NCBI RefSeq assembly: GCF_902381825.1
Contig: NZ_LR698973.1
Span: forward strand, 352,837 to 380,771
Length of the DNA: 27,935 bases
Direction: 5' to 3'
Source of the DNA: Pseudocoprococcus catus
GTDB taxonomy: Bacteria; Bacillota; Clostridia; Lachnospirales; Lachnospiraceae
The notes under the pieces are model-generated. The model searched no databases. It saw nothing but the letters and a program-made list of their open reading frames with translations, and was not told the origin of the DNA. The first letter of the stretch is position 1. Each line of letters starts with the position of its first letter. Made by a program: the position numbers and the translations under genes. Of the stretch, positions 1 to 7,817 are shown piece after piece.

Positions 1-11
1 TGAACAGTTAC
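1..11. repeat. Right end of a dispersed inverted-repeat element, cut by the window edge
   Basis: The first eleven bases, TGAACAGTTAC, are identical to the right flank of the inverted-repeat element at 24598-24731 (bases 24725-24735). Both copies are followed by an AT-rich stretch and then a gene on the plus strand. An 11-base identity alone could be chance. Its position at the matching end of a structured element makes a second, truncated copy plausible. Confidence 0.35.
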
Positions 12-12
12 G

Positions 13-18
13 TATAAT
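13..18 (+). promoter_or_regulatory. Possible -10 box for the DUF5721-like gene
   Basis: TATAAT lies about 75 bases before the preferred start codon. Its -35 partner would fall outside the window, so this is only a candidate. Confidence 0.3.
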
Positions 19-93
19 TTAATAAAGATGTTATTAGTGGCAGCATTATGTGTAAAAGCATGGTGCTGCCGGTTTGAGTATGGGGGAAAAGAC

Positions 94-591
94 TTGATTA
101 CGTTTGCAATCACAGATATCGGGGATTTTACAAGAAAATTACTGATTCAGAGTGTTTTTGACCAGTTTTACGTTCTGGAGGGAGAAGTATCCACATTTGC
201 TGCTTTTACTATTGACGGGAAATTAAACGAGGATTACTATAGCAGTGATGAAACAGAGCTTCTTCAGGACAGAAAATGGAGTCTTTGGTCGGAGATTAAG
301 CCGGTGGCTTTTTTGCTGATGAAGGGGAAGAAACTGCCTGTTTCATTCAAATTTGTTCTGCAGCTGTCTAATCACAATACAGACTGGCTCCTTGGCAAAT
401 ATCATTTGGAACATTTGAAGGAACAGCTATCCGGATTGTATCTGAATATTCGCTATCAGGACAAGAAGCTGATTTGCGTCACGGGGCTTTCTTATAAAAC
501 TTTTGTTATGGATAAGACACTGGAACATGTCTGGGATGACACTGCGGCGCAGTTTATGAAGCAGAATGGGATTACAGTGGAAAAAGTGTAG
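94..591 (+). CDS. DUF5721-family protein (uncharacterised)
   Basis: This is a protein of about 165 residues with no signal peptide or membrane segment. I recognise the general pattern of the Lachnospiraceae DUF5721 family: an N-terminal TDIGDFTRKLL segment, then a TFAAFTIDGKLNEDYYS segment. Function is unknown. The open frame extends back to an ATG at 28, but the extra 22 residues (Cys/Trp-rich) look non-coding. A TTG at 94 has GGGGGA seven bases upstream and begins exactly where the family-like sequence starts, so I prefer it. The next gene starts 20 bases downstream, so the two are probably co-transcribed. The family assignment is from memory of the sequence pattern; coding status is secure. 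Confidence 0.7.
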   Translation: MITFAITDIGDFTRKLLIQSVFDQFYVLEGEVSTFAAFTIDGKLNEDYYSSDETELLQDRKWSLWSEIKPVAFLLMKGKKLPVSFKFVLQLSNHNTDWLLGKYHLEHLKEQLSGLYLNIRYQDKKLICVTGLSYKTFVMDKTLEHVWDDTAAQFMKQNGITVEKV

Positions 592-611
592 AAATGTTGG
601 AGGAAAAAACA

Positions 612-1433
612 ATGGATAAAACAATCTTTGTGTTGCTGGATGCCTGTCAGTACGAAGCGGCCAGCAAGTATCTGGGATATCTTGAACATATGATTGATTA
701 TAATAAAGGTGCGAAATATAAAGTGTTGGGTGAACTGCCGTCACTTTCAAAGCCGATGTATGCCACCCTTTTTACCGGGCTTCCTGTATGCAAACACGGT
801 GTGACCTGTAATGAGGTGGGCGGAGTACTGCCTTATGACAGCGTCTTTTCATTGTGCCGCAAGGCAGGCGGCAGAACAGCTGCGATTTCTTACTCATGGA
901 TGAGTGAACTTTACAGCAGGGCACCGTATGTATCAGACAGAGACAGGGTGCAGTTGGATGCTGAGGGCTCCATTCAATACGGCATGTACTACTGGGATGA
1001 CAACTATCCAGATTCCCACGTCTTCGCCGAGGGAGAATGCCTGCGCAAAACTTTCGACCCGGATTTTATGCTGTATCACACCATGGCGGTGGATGAATGG
1101 GGGCACATGAAAGGGGCAGACAGTGCTGAATATGCCAATGCGGTGGCTGCTGTGGGACATCTTATAGCAGCAAGAATGCCGGAATGGTTGGAGAAAGGAT
1201 ACCAAGTAGTGGTGACAGCAGACCACGGAATGAACAACCTTGGTATTCATGTGGGGACGGAATATGCCCAGAGAGAGGTTGCACTCTATATTTTCAGCAA
1301 TAAAGTGGAGAATGGACGTTTTGAGGAAAATTATATTTCACAGCTGAATGTGGCACCGCTGGTGTGCAAACTGATGGGCGTTCCAGCGACAGAGGGTATG
1401 AAGCAGGAGTTGGAGATTGTTTTTTCTAAATAA
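612..1433 (+). CDS. Type I phosphodiesterase / nucleotide pyrophosphatase-like hydrolase (alkaline phosphatase fold)
   Basis: This is a 273-residue cytoplasmic hydrolase that should cleave a phosphomonoester or phosphodiester using two metal ions. The metal and nucleophile pattern of the superfamily is complete: Asp10 (LLDAC), a PSLSKPMYATLFTG segment whose Ser46 sits in the nucleophile position (Thr in most nucleotide pyrophosphatases), Asp161 and His165 (VDEWGH), Asp204-His205 (TADHGMN) and His213. At about 270 residues it has only the minimal core, without the C-terminal extensions of secreted relatives. The start at 612 follows GGAGG by eight bases; the in-frame ATG at 594 overlaps that site and is rejected. 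It is probably co-transcribed with the DUF5721-like gene and ends at the terminator at 1485-1534. The substrate is unknown. Its closeness to the sugar operon beyond the repressor may or may not be functional. Confidence 0.85.
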   Translation: MDKTIFVLLDACQYEAASKYLGYLEHMIDYNKGAKYKVLGELPSLSKPMYATLFTGLPVCKHGVTCNEVGGVLPYDSVFSLCRKAGGRTAAISYSWMSELYSRAPYVSDRDRVQLDAEGSIQYGMYYWDDNYPDSHVFAEGECLRKTFDPDFMLYHTMAVDEWGHMKGADSAEYANAVAAVGHLIAARMPEWLEKGYQVVVTADHGMNNLGIHVGTEYAQREVALYIFSNKVENGRFEENYISQLNVAPLVCKLMGVPATEGMKQELEIVFSK

Positions 1434-1484
1434 TTATATGATTCAAAATAAGCATACAAAATAATCAATCGAATAGTAAAAGAA

Positions 1485-1534
1485 AAAGATTCTGATAGAT
1501 ATTGATGTGAGATATCTGTTCAGAATCTTTTCTT
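1485..1534. terminator. Bidirectional intrinsic terminator
   Basis: A long hairpin pairs AAAGATTCTGA (left) with TTCAGAATCTTT (right), plus an inner AGATAT/ATATCT pair. T-rich sequence follows on the plus strand, and the complementary A-run serves the minus strand. It lies between two convergent genes, the hydrolase and the DeoR-type repressor. Confidence 0.8.
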
Positions 1535-1546
1535 TTATAGAAAATC

Positions 1547-2344
1547 TTATAAAGCCATCGGCAGTGCGGAACTGACCTGATGGATTTCAACACCTTTTTC
1601 GCGGATGCGGCGAAGTTCTTCAGGGTCCGCATCTGCGCCGGTAATCAGGATATCGATGTCCTGAATCTGTGCGCTTGTGAAACTGTGTGTTTTGCCGATT
1701 TTGCTGCTGTCAGCGATAATGATGACCTTGCCGGTGCAGCGTTCTACCATCTTGCCGTTGACGATGGTTTCCTGGAGATTGGAAGTGGTAGCTCCGTTCT
1801 CTGCGGTGATGCCGTTGACACCGAGAATGCTTAAGTTTGCATAAATCTGATTAATGACATTCGTGGCAAAATCTCCGTGGCAGGCTTTGGTCAAATCGGA
1901 ATAGGTGCCGCCTGTGTAAATCAGTTCTCCACCAAGGTGCGGGCAGCATTCATAAGCCAGAATATTGTTGGTGACAATATTAATCGGACGATTGTTCAGA
2001 AGCTTCAGCAATTGATAAATGGTTGTTCCTGAGTTCATAAAAATCGTATCACGGTCATGAATATAAGAAAGTGCGTATTCAGCAATCAATTCCTTTTCAC
2101 GGTTATGAATGGCCTGTTTGTCTGCAAAATCATGCAGAGGCTCAGGGGTTTTCTTCAGGCAGGCACCGCCATAGGTGCGCTCTATGATCCCCTGTTTCTC
2201 TAATTCTATCAAGTCACGGCGAATGGTCAACGGTGATGTGTGGAAGTATTCGCTTAATGTCTGAACTTGTTGCTGACCTGACTGATGCAATAATTCAACG
2301 ATATCATTTCTTCTTTTTTCGATAATATGTCTGCTTTGTTTCAA
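1547..2344 (-). CDS. DeoR-family transcriptional repressor
   Basis: This 265-residue regulator has the DeoR layout. Residues ~8-60 form a winged helix-turn-helix with the family signature SPLTIRRDLIELEKQGIIERTYGG. Residues ~75-255 form the sugar-phosphate-binding, ribose-5-phosphate-isomerase-like domain (MNSGTTIYQLLKLL, TGGTY, GVNGI and IIADSSKIGK segments). Members usually repress a sugar operon until a phosphorylated intermediate binds. The start is a TTG at 2344 preceded by GGGAGG ten bases upstream; the ATG that overlaps the spacer is out of frame. The gene diverges from the kinase-transporter-Ula operon, with operator-like repeats in the shared region, so it very probably controls that operon. 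The inducer is unknown; a pathway sugar phosphate is the natural guess. Confidence 0.9.
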   Translation of the reverse strand: MKQSRHIIEKRRNDIVELLHQSGQQQVQTLSEYFHTSPLTIRRDLIELEKQGIIERTYGGACLKKTPEPLHDFADKQAIHNREKELIAEYALSYIHDRDTIFMNSGTTIYQLLKLLNNRPINIVTNNILAYECCPHLGGELIYTGGTYSDLTKACHGDFATNVINQIYANLSILGVNGITAENGATTSNLQETIVNGKMVERCTGKVIIIADSSKIGKTHSFTSAQIQDIDILITGADADPEELRRIREKGVEIHQVSSALPMAL

Positions 2345-2370
2345 TATAGTTCATCCTCCCAGTTAACGTA

Positions 2371-2399
2371 AGTATAACATTTATATGAACAAAAGTCTA
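2371..2399 (-). promoter_or_regulatory. Promoter of the DeoR-family repressor with an internal operator half-site
   Basis: On the minus strand a TAGACT box (2394-2399) and a TATACT box (2371-2376) are separated by 17 bases. The spacer contains TGTTCAT (2385-2391), the same motif repeated in front of the kinase. A repressor bound there would block its own promoter, so autoregulation is likely. Confidence 0.6.
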
Positions 2400-2521
2400 T
2401 AGAAGTTATCGTAAAAATGGAGTAAATTGAAAAACAAGGAATTATATGGAAAAATTGTATGAAATAACCGATGAAATACTGGATAACTTGCATAATAAAT
2501 GAAAATTCGACAAATAAACGA

Positions 2522-2550
2522 TTGACATAGATAGGTTTAAGTGTTATTGT
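2522..2550 (+). promoter_or_regulatory. Sigma-A promoter of the kinase/ABC/Ula-like operon
   Basis: A perfect TTGACA (2522-2527) is followed after 17 bases by TATTGT (2545-2550). Transcription should start near 2557, immediately before the operator repeats. The -35 box and spacing are close to ideal, which suits a strong promoter kept off by a repressor. Confidence 0.75.
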
Positions 2551-2610
2551 TGAACAAAGAGGTTCATAAAAATAAACAAAATGTTCATAAAAATAAATAA
2601 ATGAACATTT
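2551..2610. promoter_or_regulatory. Tandem DeoR-type operator repeats
   Basis: GTTCATAAAAATAAA occurs twice in direct orientation, at 2562 and 2583, with a 21-base (two helical turns) period. The second copy also forms a perfect 10-base inverted repeat, AAATGTTCAT (2579-2588) with ATGAACATTT (2601-2610). A TGAACA hexamer also lies at 2551-2556. TGTTCA/TGAACA hexamers are typical of DeoR/GlpR-class operators. The site sits just downstream of the -10 box. Confidence 0.7.
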
Positions 2611-2643
2611 AAACAAAGAATTAAAAAAGGTATGGGGTTGCCT

Positions 2644-4134
2644 ATGATCTATTCATTGATTATTGATGCGGGTACTTCCAGCATCAGGGGGATTATTTTT
2701 GATACTGACCATCAGATTGTACATATTGCATCACAGCGATATTTTATGGATGTATCAGAGGATGGAACTGCCCTTCAGAAAGCGGAGTGCTATCAGGTCT
2801 GTCTTGAGAAGATGATGCAGGAATGTGCAGAATGGGCGGCAGGTAGAAAGGGAAAGATGCATAGAATTGCTTTAACAGCGGGACGTTCTTCTGTTCTGCC
2901 GGTGGATGAAAAGGGAGATCCGTTAGGGCCGATTATGATGTGGTATGATAAACGGCCGCAGGATATCTGTGACAGATTAAATGCTGATTATGGTGATGAG
3001 ATTTACCGGGTGACAGGAATGTATGCCAGACCGATGTTTTCAGCACCGAAGATGCGGTGGCTGAAAGAGAATTATCCGGCTGTATATGAACAAAGTCATA
3101 AGCTGGTGGGCATTCAGGATTATCTGATTTTTCTGTTGACCGGCGAGTGGGTGACAGATTTAACATTTGCCAGCAGAACCAATTTGCTGGATTTAAACAG
3201 CAATCGCTGGTCAGATCGAATGCTTGAAATATTCGGCATTGATGAACAGAAGCTGTGCCGACTGGTGGAGCCGGGGTCAGAAGTGGGGATATTGAAAAAA
3301 TCCTGGCAGAACAGAGGTTTTGACACGGAGACGAAGATTTATACAGCAGGGGGAGACCAGCAATGTTCGGCCATTGGTCAGGGACTTTTGGCTTCTGGAA
3401 AAATAGGTATTAATAATGGAACGGCTTCCTATGTGGCTGCATGCAGCCGTAGGCGGCTCGAGGATAAAGAGAAAGTCATTCATGTCAACAAAGGAGCAGT
3501 CCTTGGAACCTGGATAATGGAAGCCAGTAATATGGGAACCGGTTCAGTTTATGACTGGATGAGAAAGATATTGTTTGATTATGAAGAGGATGCTGTTTCT
3601 ATAGAAGCAATGAATCAGGCATTAAATAACAGTACCGCCGGAGCAGATGGTATTATGGCATGGCCTTATCTGGCAGGTAAAGGCATGCCTGACTGGGTTT
3701 GTCATAAAGCCGGAGGAGTTTTGAATCTGAAGCTGTCTTCAACAAAAGAAAATATAGCCAGAGCATTTCTGGAGGCAATTGTTTTTGAAATTGCAGACTG
3801 TTATCGCCGAATAGAAAGAATAGTTGGCAGACCAGAGACGATACAGGTCTCAGGAGGACTTTCGAAGATGCCGTTGTTTAACCAGCTGTTGGCAGATGTC
3901 CTGGACAGGAAACTGGTAACGGTATCCTGTAAGGAAACGACAGGAATCGGTGCTTATATTTCGATGCTGTTGGGATGTGGAGAAATTGAAGAAAAAGATA
4001 TTTCAGATATTTTGATTCAGGAGAAAACGGCTGTCTATACACCTGAGATAGAACAGGTGACTTTATATACGGCACTACAGAAGAAACGCAGACAGATAGA
4101 AGAGCGCATGCCGTTTGAAGCAATCAGTGAGTAA
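2644..4134 (+). CDS. FGGY-family carbohydrate kinase
   Basis: This 496-residue protein phosphorylates a sugar or polyol with ATP in the cytoplasm. The N-terminal FGGY domain opens with the phosphate-binding DAGTSS (residues 8-13) and carries MMWYDKR, the W-D-R substrate-side motif. The C-terminal domain begins with GGDQQ, whose Asp238 is the expected catalytic base, followed by NNGTAS and SGGLSKMPLFNQLLADVL. The length is normal for the family. An ATG at 2632 is also in frame, but its only Shine-Dalgarno-like bases are one base away; the ATG at 2644 has GGGG at six bases and starts at the conserved IYSLIIDAGTSS. It is the first gene of the operon. With UlaG and UlaE downstream, an L-xylulose/keto-gulonate-type or lactone substrate is plausible, but family membership does not define the substrate. 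Confidence 0.88.
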   Translation: MIYSLIIDAGTSSIRGIIFDTDHQIVHIASQRYFMDVSEDGTALQKAECYQVCLEKMMQECAEWAAGRKGKMHRIALTAGRSSVLPVDEKGDPLGPIMMWYDKRPQDICDRLNADYGDEIYRVTGMYARPMFSAPKMRWLKENYPAVYEQSHKLVGIQDYLIFLLTGEWVTDLTFASRTNLLDLNSNRWSDRMLEIFGIDEQKLCRLVEPGSEVGILKKSWQNRGFDTETKIYTAGGDQQCSAIGQGLLASGKIGINNGTASYVAACSRRRLEDKEKVIHVNKGAVLGTWIMEASNMGTGSVYDWMRKILFDYEEDAVSIEAMNQALNNSTAGADGIMAWPYLAGKGMPDWVCHKAGGVLNLKLSSTKENIARAFLEAIVFEIADCYRRIERIVGRPETIQVSGGLSKMPLFNQLLADVLDRKLVTVSCKETTGIGAYISMLLGCGEIEEKDISDILIQEKTAVYTPEIEQVTLYTALQKKRRQIEERMPFEAISE

Positions 4135-4163
4135 ATATAAGTGATGATTGAACACTTATATTT
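4133..4163. promoter_or_regulatory. Intercistronic stem-loop between kinase and binding protein
   Basis: AAATATAAGTG (4133-4143) and CACTTATATTT (4153-4163) form a perfect 11-base stem with a 9-base loop, overlapping the last two bases of the kinase stop codon. It is AT-rich and lacks a T-run, so it looks like an RNA-processing or stability element, or a protein site, rather than a terminator. Confidence 0.55.
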
Positions 4164-4194
4164 ATCAATAAAAAACAAAACAAGGAGGAGTACA

Positions 4195-5856
4195 ATGAAA
4201 AAGGGTATGAAAAAGATTTTGTCAGCAGCGATTGTATTAGCAATGACAATGAGCCTTGCAGCCTGTGGTGGGGGAACAAAGGAAACACAGGGACAGGCTT
4301 CTTCAGAAACCGCTGCAGCATCCGGTGAAAGTGCCGGAACAGAAGCTGGTGAGACCTCTGTTGGTGAAATTAAGAGGGGCGGCACATTAACATTAAGAAG
4401 AACAGGAACAACACCAATCAATCCGACACAGGTCATTGCACCGGCCGGGGATATGATGACTTATTCGCTGTTCTTTGAAACACTGACATGGTTTAACGAA
4501 GAGGATTACAGCGCGCAGCCATCTTTGGCAGAGAGCTGGGAGTGGTCGGATGATTCTCTTTCTCTGACAATGAAACTGAAAGAGGGCGTCAATTTCTTTG
4601 ACGGCACTCCGGTCAATGCAGAAGCAGTTAAGACAACTATGGAATACTACATGGATCCGGATACTGCCCATGCACAGGCAAGTTATCTGGCCAATGTTGA
4701 TAATGTGGAAGTTGTGGATGATTATACAGTCAAATTCAATTTCTCAGCACCGGATTCAAGTTTCCTGACAGCCATGGCGCAGCCAATCGGTATTATTCTT
4801 GCTCCGGCAGCCATTGAGAAATTCAAATCAACTAATGATCCTGAAGTGTTTGCCCGTGAAGGTGGATGCGGACCTTTCAAACTTAGTGAGTTCCTGGATG
4901 GTGAAAGCCTGACAGCAGTAAAGAATGAAAATTATTACAAGATGGGTGCCGATGGACAGGCTCTGCCATATCTTGACAGTGTTGTTGTACAGATTATTGG
5001 TGATGAGGCTGTTATGGCTGCTAATATGGAAAGCGGCGATATTGATGCGGTGGACTTCTTCTACGATCAGAATTACATTGATGAATTTAACGCAAATGAT
5101 GATATCGTTCTTTACAAGATCGCCAGTCAGACACAGTATATCCTTTACATGAACATGCAGAAAGAACCATTTGACAATGTAAAGGTTAGAGAAGCACTTT
5201 GTTATGCTTTTGATAGAGATGAATGCATTGATGTTTTATTAAATGGTGACGGCTTCAAAACACCAACTATCGTTCTGCCTACACAGACATTCTACAGAGA
5301 CGGCAAGATTTATGACTACAATCCGGAAAAATCAAAAGAACTGCTTAAAGAAGCTGGTTATCCGGACGGTGTAACCATTGAGTTTTATTATGGTACATAT
5401 GGCAGCAACAAAGATATTGCAGAATTACTTCAGTCTCAGGCAGCAGCAGCCGGATTCAATCTGACACTCTGTCCGACAGATGGTGCCAGCGTTAAACAGC
5501 TCTGGGCTTCTTATAATGAAGATACACCTGCAGGCATTCGTATGAATGAACTTGGACATCCAAAGCCATCACCATATATTCAGATGGATTACACATTTGG
5601 TCAGAACGCACTTCAGAATTCCTCTAAATGGTTCAGCGACGATCTTGCTGCATTACTGAAAGAAATCAGCCAGACAACAGATGAGACAGCACAGAATGAA
5701 AAACTGACACAGCTTCAGGAAATGGTTGAACAGGAAATCCCAATCGTTTCACTTTATACAGCTTACAAATTCAGTGCATATCGTACATGGGTTGAAGGCC
5801 TGAAGTACAACGGTGAAGGTACAATGATCTTCACAGAAGCATGGTTAAACAAATAA
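4195..5856 (+). CDS. ABC transporter solute-binding lipoprotein, SBP_bac_5 (dipeptide/opine/nickel class)
   Basis: This extracellular lipoprotein of 553 residues captures the substrate for the transporter that follows. It has a charged MKKGMKK start, a hydrophobic stretch and a lipobox LAAC with Cys24, then a low-complexity Ser/Glu/Ala/Thr/Gly linker to about residue 60. The mature domain has SBP_bac_5 landmarks: a GGTLTL strand, the PSLAESWEWSDD segment, a KLKEGVNFFDGTPVNAE segment, and GCGPFKL near the middle. AAGGAGGAG lies about five bases before the ATG at 4195; the longer open frame from 4141 is rejected because the signal peptide begins at 4195. Family members bind peptides, opines, nickel chelates, glutathione or oligosaccharides. 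The catabolic genes downstream suggest a sugar-acid-like or conjugated ligand rather than plain peptides. Confidence 0.92.
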   Translation: MKKGMKKILSAAIVLAMTMSLAACGGGTKETQGQASSETAAASGESAGTEAGETSVGEIKRGGTLTLRRTGTTPINPTQVIAPAGDMMTYSLFFETLTWFNEEDYSAQPSLAESWEWSDDSLSLTMKLKEGVNFFDGTPVNAEAVKTTMEYYMDPDTAHAQASYLANVDNVEVVDDYTVKFNFSAPDSSFLTAMAQPIGIILAPAAIEKFKSTNDPEVFAREGGCGPFKLSEFLDGESLTAVKNENYYKMGADGQALPYLDSVVVQIIGDEAVMAANMESGDIDAVDFFYDQNYIDEFNANDDIVLYKIASQTQYILYMNMQKEPFDNVKVREALCYAFDRDECIDVLLNGDGFKTPTIVLPTQTFYRDGKIYDYNPEKSKELLKEAGYPDGVTIEFYYGTYGSNKDIAELLQSQAAAAGFNLTLCPTDGASVKQLWASYNEDTPAGIRMNELGHPKPSPYIQMDYTFGQNALQNSSKWFSDDLAALLKEISQTTDETAQNEKLTQLQEMVEQEIPIVSLYTAYKFSAYRTWVEGLKYNGEGTMIFTEAWLNK

Positions 5857-5891
5857 TGATTTAAAAATGTAACTGTTATGGCAGATGGAGA

Positions 5892-5959
5892 GGGAACCGT
5901 TGTTTTGGGCGGTTCCCGGCTCCTGAAGCGGACCGGCAGAAAAGTATGATACTCCGGTC
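5892..5959. promoter_or_regulatory. Two tandem stem-loops between binding-protein and permease genes
   Basis: GGGAACCG (5892-5899) pairs with CGGTTCCC (5910-5917), and GACCGG (5931-5936) pairs with CCGGTC (5954-5959). Neither has a following T-run. Such hairpins after a binding-protein gene usually protect the upstream mRNA and lower downstream expression, giving more binding protein than membrane complex. Confidence 0.55.
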
Positions 5960-5987
5960 AATTTGCTGGAAAGGGGCGGAATAATTA

Positions 5988-6941
5988 ATGGTAAGTGCCA
6001 TTGTAAAAAAGATTTTATGGTCGATTCCTTTGCTGCTGCTGGTAAGTATGATTATGTTTGGTGTCATACATATGTTGCCGGGCAACGCAGCGCTTGTAAT
6101 GCTTGGTGATGCGGGAGGATCTGCTGAACAGGTACAGAAGTTGGAAGAATCAATGGGATTGACAGACCCATTATATGTTCAGTATTTTCACTGGATTTCA
6201 AATTTTGTCAAAGGGGATATGGGGACTTCTTATTTGACGTCACAACCTGTAGCCAAAAGAATTGTTGAGCGTTTGCCGGTAACGCTGGAATTGATTGTCT
6301 GTTCCGTTGTTCTTGCAGTTATCATAGGTATCCCAATTGGTATTCTATGTGCAGTCAAGAGAAATAAACTGGTGGATTATATTATGAGTACTATTGCCAT
6401 GATTGGTGTGGCGATGCCGCAGTTCTGGCTGGGTATTCTGTTTGTATTGTTATTTTCAGTCGATTTAGGGTGGCTGCCTGCATCAGGCTATGTCACATTT
6501 GCTACTAATCCGATGCGACATATTCAATCTATGATTATGCCATCGGTCACTTTGGCACTGTCTTTGGCGGCTCCGATTATTCGTCAGACCCGAAGTGCTA
6601 TGCTGGATACATTGAGTCAGGATTATATTATGACAGCGAAGGCAAAGGGGCAGAATAGTGTCGGTATTTTCGTCAAACATGCTCTGAGAAATGCCCTGGT
6701 ACCTGTTATTACAGCCATTACATCCCAGATTAACGGTATGATTGGCGGTGTTTTCGTTATTGAAACATTGTTCCTGATGCCTGGTATGGGTAAATCAATG
6801 GTAGATGCGATTTTCCAGCGAGATTATCCAATTATCATGGGTATTGCCATGGTGGTTGTTTCCTGTATTGTCCTCATCAATCTGATTACGGATATTATTT
6901 ACATTTTTATTGACCCGAGAATCAGTTTGGATTCGAAATAA
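5988..6941 (+). CDS. ABC transporter permease, DppB/OppB family
   Basis: This 317-residue integral membrane protein forms one half of the import channel. The N-terminal helix (IPLLLLVSMIMFGVIHMLPGN) is typical of DppB. Five further hydrophobic helices follow. The cytoplasmic coupling loop with AKAKGQNSVGIFVKHALRNA lies near residues 205-230 and contacts the ATPases. The C-terminus ending YIFIDPRISLDSK matches the usual DppB end. The ATG at 5988 follows AAGGGGCGGA. The 131-base gap from the binding-protein gene holds only stem-loops, so the genes should share a transcript. The pairing with the next permease, 23 bases downstream, is characteristic of peptide/nickel-class importers. Confidence 0.93.
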   Translation: MVSAIVKKILWSIPLLLLVSMIMFGVIHMLPGNAALVMLGDAGGSAEQVQKLEESMGLTDPLYVQYFHWISNFVKGDMGTSYLTSQPVAKRIVERLPVTLELIVCSVVLAVIIGIPIGILCAVKRNKLVDYIMSTIAMIGVAMPQFWLGILFVLLFSVDLGWLPASGYVTFATNPMRHIQSMIMPSVTLALSLAAPIIRQTRSAMLDTLSQDYIMTAKAKGQNSVGIFVKHALRNALVPVITAITSQINGMIGGVFVIETLFLMPGMGKSMVDAIFQRDYPIIMGIAMVVVSCIVLINLITDIIYIFIDPRISLDSK

Positions 6942-6964
6942 TTTCGGAAAGGTATGGTGAGAGG

Positions 6965-7798
6965 ATGGATATTTTTAAAAAGTTAAAAAAGAGAAAAACA
7001 GCTTTTATCAGCTTGATTATATTGGGAATACTGGTCTTTCTGGCTCTGGTGGGCAATACCATATTGGGCATTGACCCCTTTGAGACAAATTCAAAGATAC
7101 GATTGCTGGCACCGGGAATGGGACATATTCTCGGAACGGACAACCTTGGCAGAGATGTTCTGGCCAGAGTTATTTACGGTATTCGTATTTCATTGGCAAT
7201 TAGTCTTGTTTCGGTGGCTTTTGCCTTAATTGTCGGAACGGCCATAGGTACAATTTCCGGTTATGTAGGCGGAAAAGTGGATTCTGTTCTTGTACTGATT
7301 ATTGAAGCGGTCTGTGCATTTCCGACAGTCCTTCTGGGACTTCTTCTTGCAACAGTGCTGGGCTCAGGCATGACGAATATTATGCTGGCTATTGGTATTT
7401 CAAATGTACCGTATTTCGCAAGACTGGCAAGAAGTATGGCGATTTCTATTCGCGGCAGAGAGTATATAGAAAGTGCTGTAACAACAGGACTCAATCATTT
7501 TGAAATTATTACCCGTTATGTGCTGCCAAATATGAGTTCCGTCATTATCGTTCAGACGTCTTTAAGTGCAGCGTCAGCGTTAATTACAGAATCAACCTTG
7601 AGTTTCATGGGCGTCGGTGTACAGCCGCCGGCAGCAAGTCTAGGTGTACTTCTTCGAGACGGATATGATTATATCAGCAAGGCCTCATGGCTCAGTATTT
7701 TTCCGGGTATTGCAATTCTTTTGACGGTGATTGCTCTGAATTTCCTGGGTGACGGTCTTAGAGATGCACTGGATGTAAAAATCAGAGTAGATAACTAA
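6965..7798 (+). CDS. ABC transporter permease, DppC/OppC family
   Basis: This 277-residue membrane protein is the second channel subunit. It has the short N-terminal OppC_N segment (residues ~1-40, basic KKLKKRKTAF then one helix). It then has the family signature GTDNLGRDVLARVIYG around residues 58-73, and five membrane helices with a coupling loop near IESAVTTGLNHFEIITRYVLPN. The C-terminus LNFLGDGLRDALDVKIR is diagnostic of DppC. The ATG at 6965 follows GAGAGG directly. It is slightly short for the family (often about 280-310) because the N-terminal tail is brief. It sits between its partner permease and the ATPases, as in dpp operons. Confidence 0.93.
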   Translation: MDIFKKLKKRKTAFISLIILGILVFLALVGNTILGIDPFETNSKIRLLAPGMGHILGTDNLGRDVLARVIYGIRISLAISLVSVAFALIVGTAIGTISGYVGGKVDSVLVLIIEAVCAFPTVLLGLLLATVLGSGMTNIMLAIGISNVPYFARLARSMAISIRGREYIESAVTTGLNHFEIITRYVLPNMSSVIIVQTSLSAASALITESTLSFMGVGVQPPAASLGVLLRDGYDYISKASWLSIFPGIAILLTVIALNFLGDGLRDALDVKIRVDN

Positions 7799-7817
7799 CA
7801 GAAAGGAGGACATAACG

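Noticed and set aside
28..93. N-terminal extension of the DUF5721-like gene from the ATG at 28
   Set aside because: The extension has no ribosome binding site signal and unlike composition, while the TTG at 94 has a GGGGGA site at the right distance.
1485..1534. A possible third copy of the inverted-repeat element, because AGATATCTGTTCAGA resembles the sequence at 24592-24606
   Set aside because: The similarity covers about 15 bases with one mismatch and the rest of the element is absent; the structure is fully explained as a bidirectional terminator.
2341..2616. Minus-strand open frame of 91 codons upstream of the DeoR-type gene
   Set aside because: It covers the divergent promoter and operator repeats, is Phe/Tyr/Ile-rich from AT-rich DNA, and has no family resemblance.
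5892..5959. A riboswitch or full terminator between the binding-protein and permease genes
   Set aside because: There is no recognisable riboswitch core and no T-run; simple stem-loops explain it.
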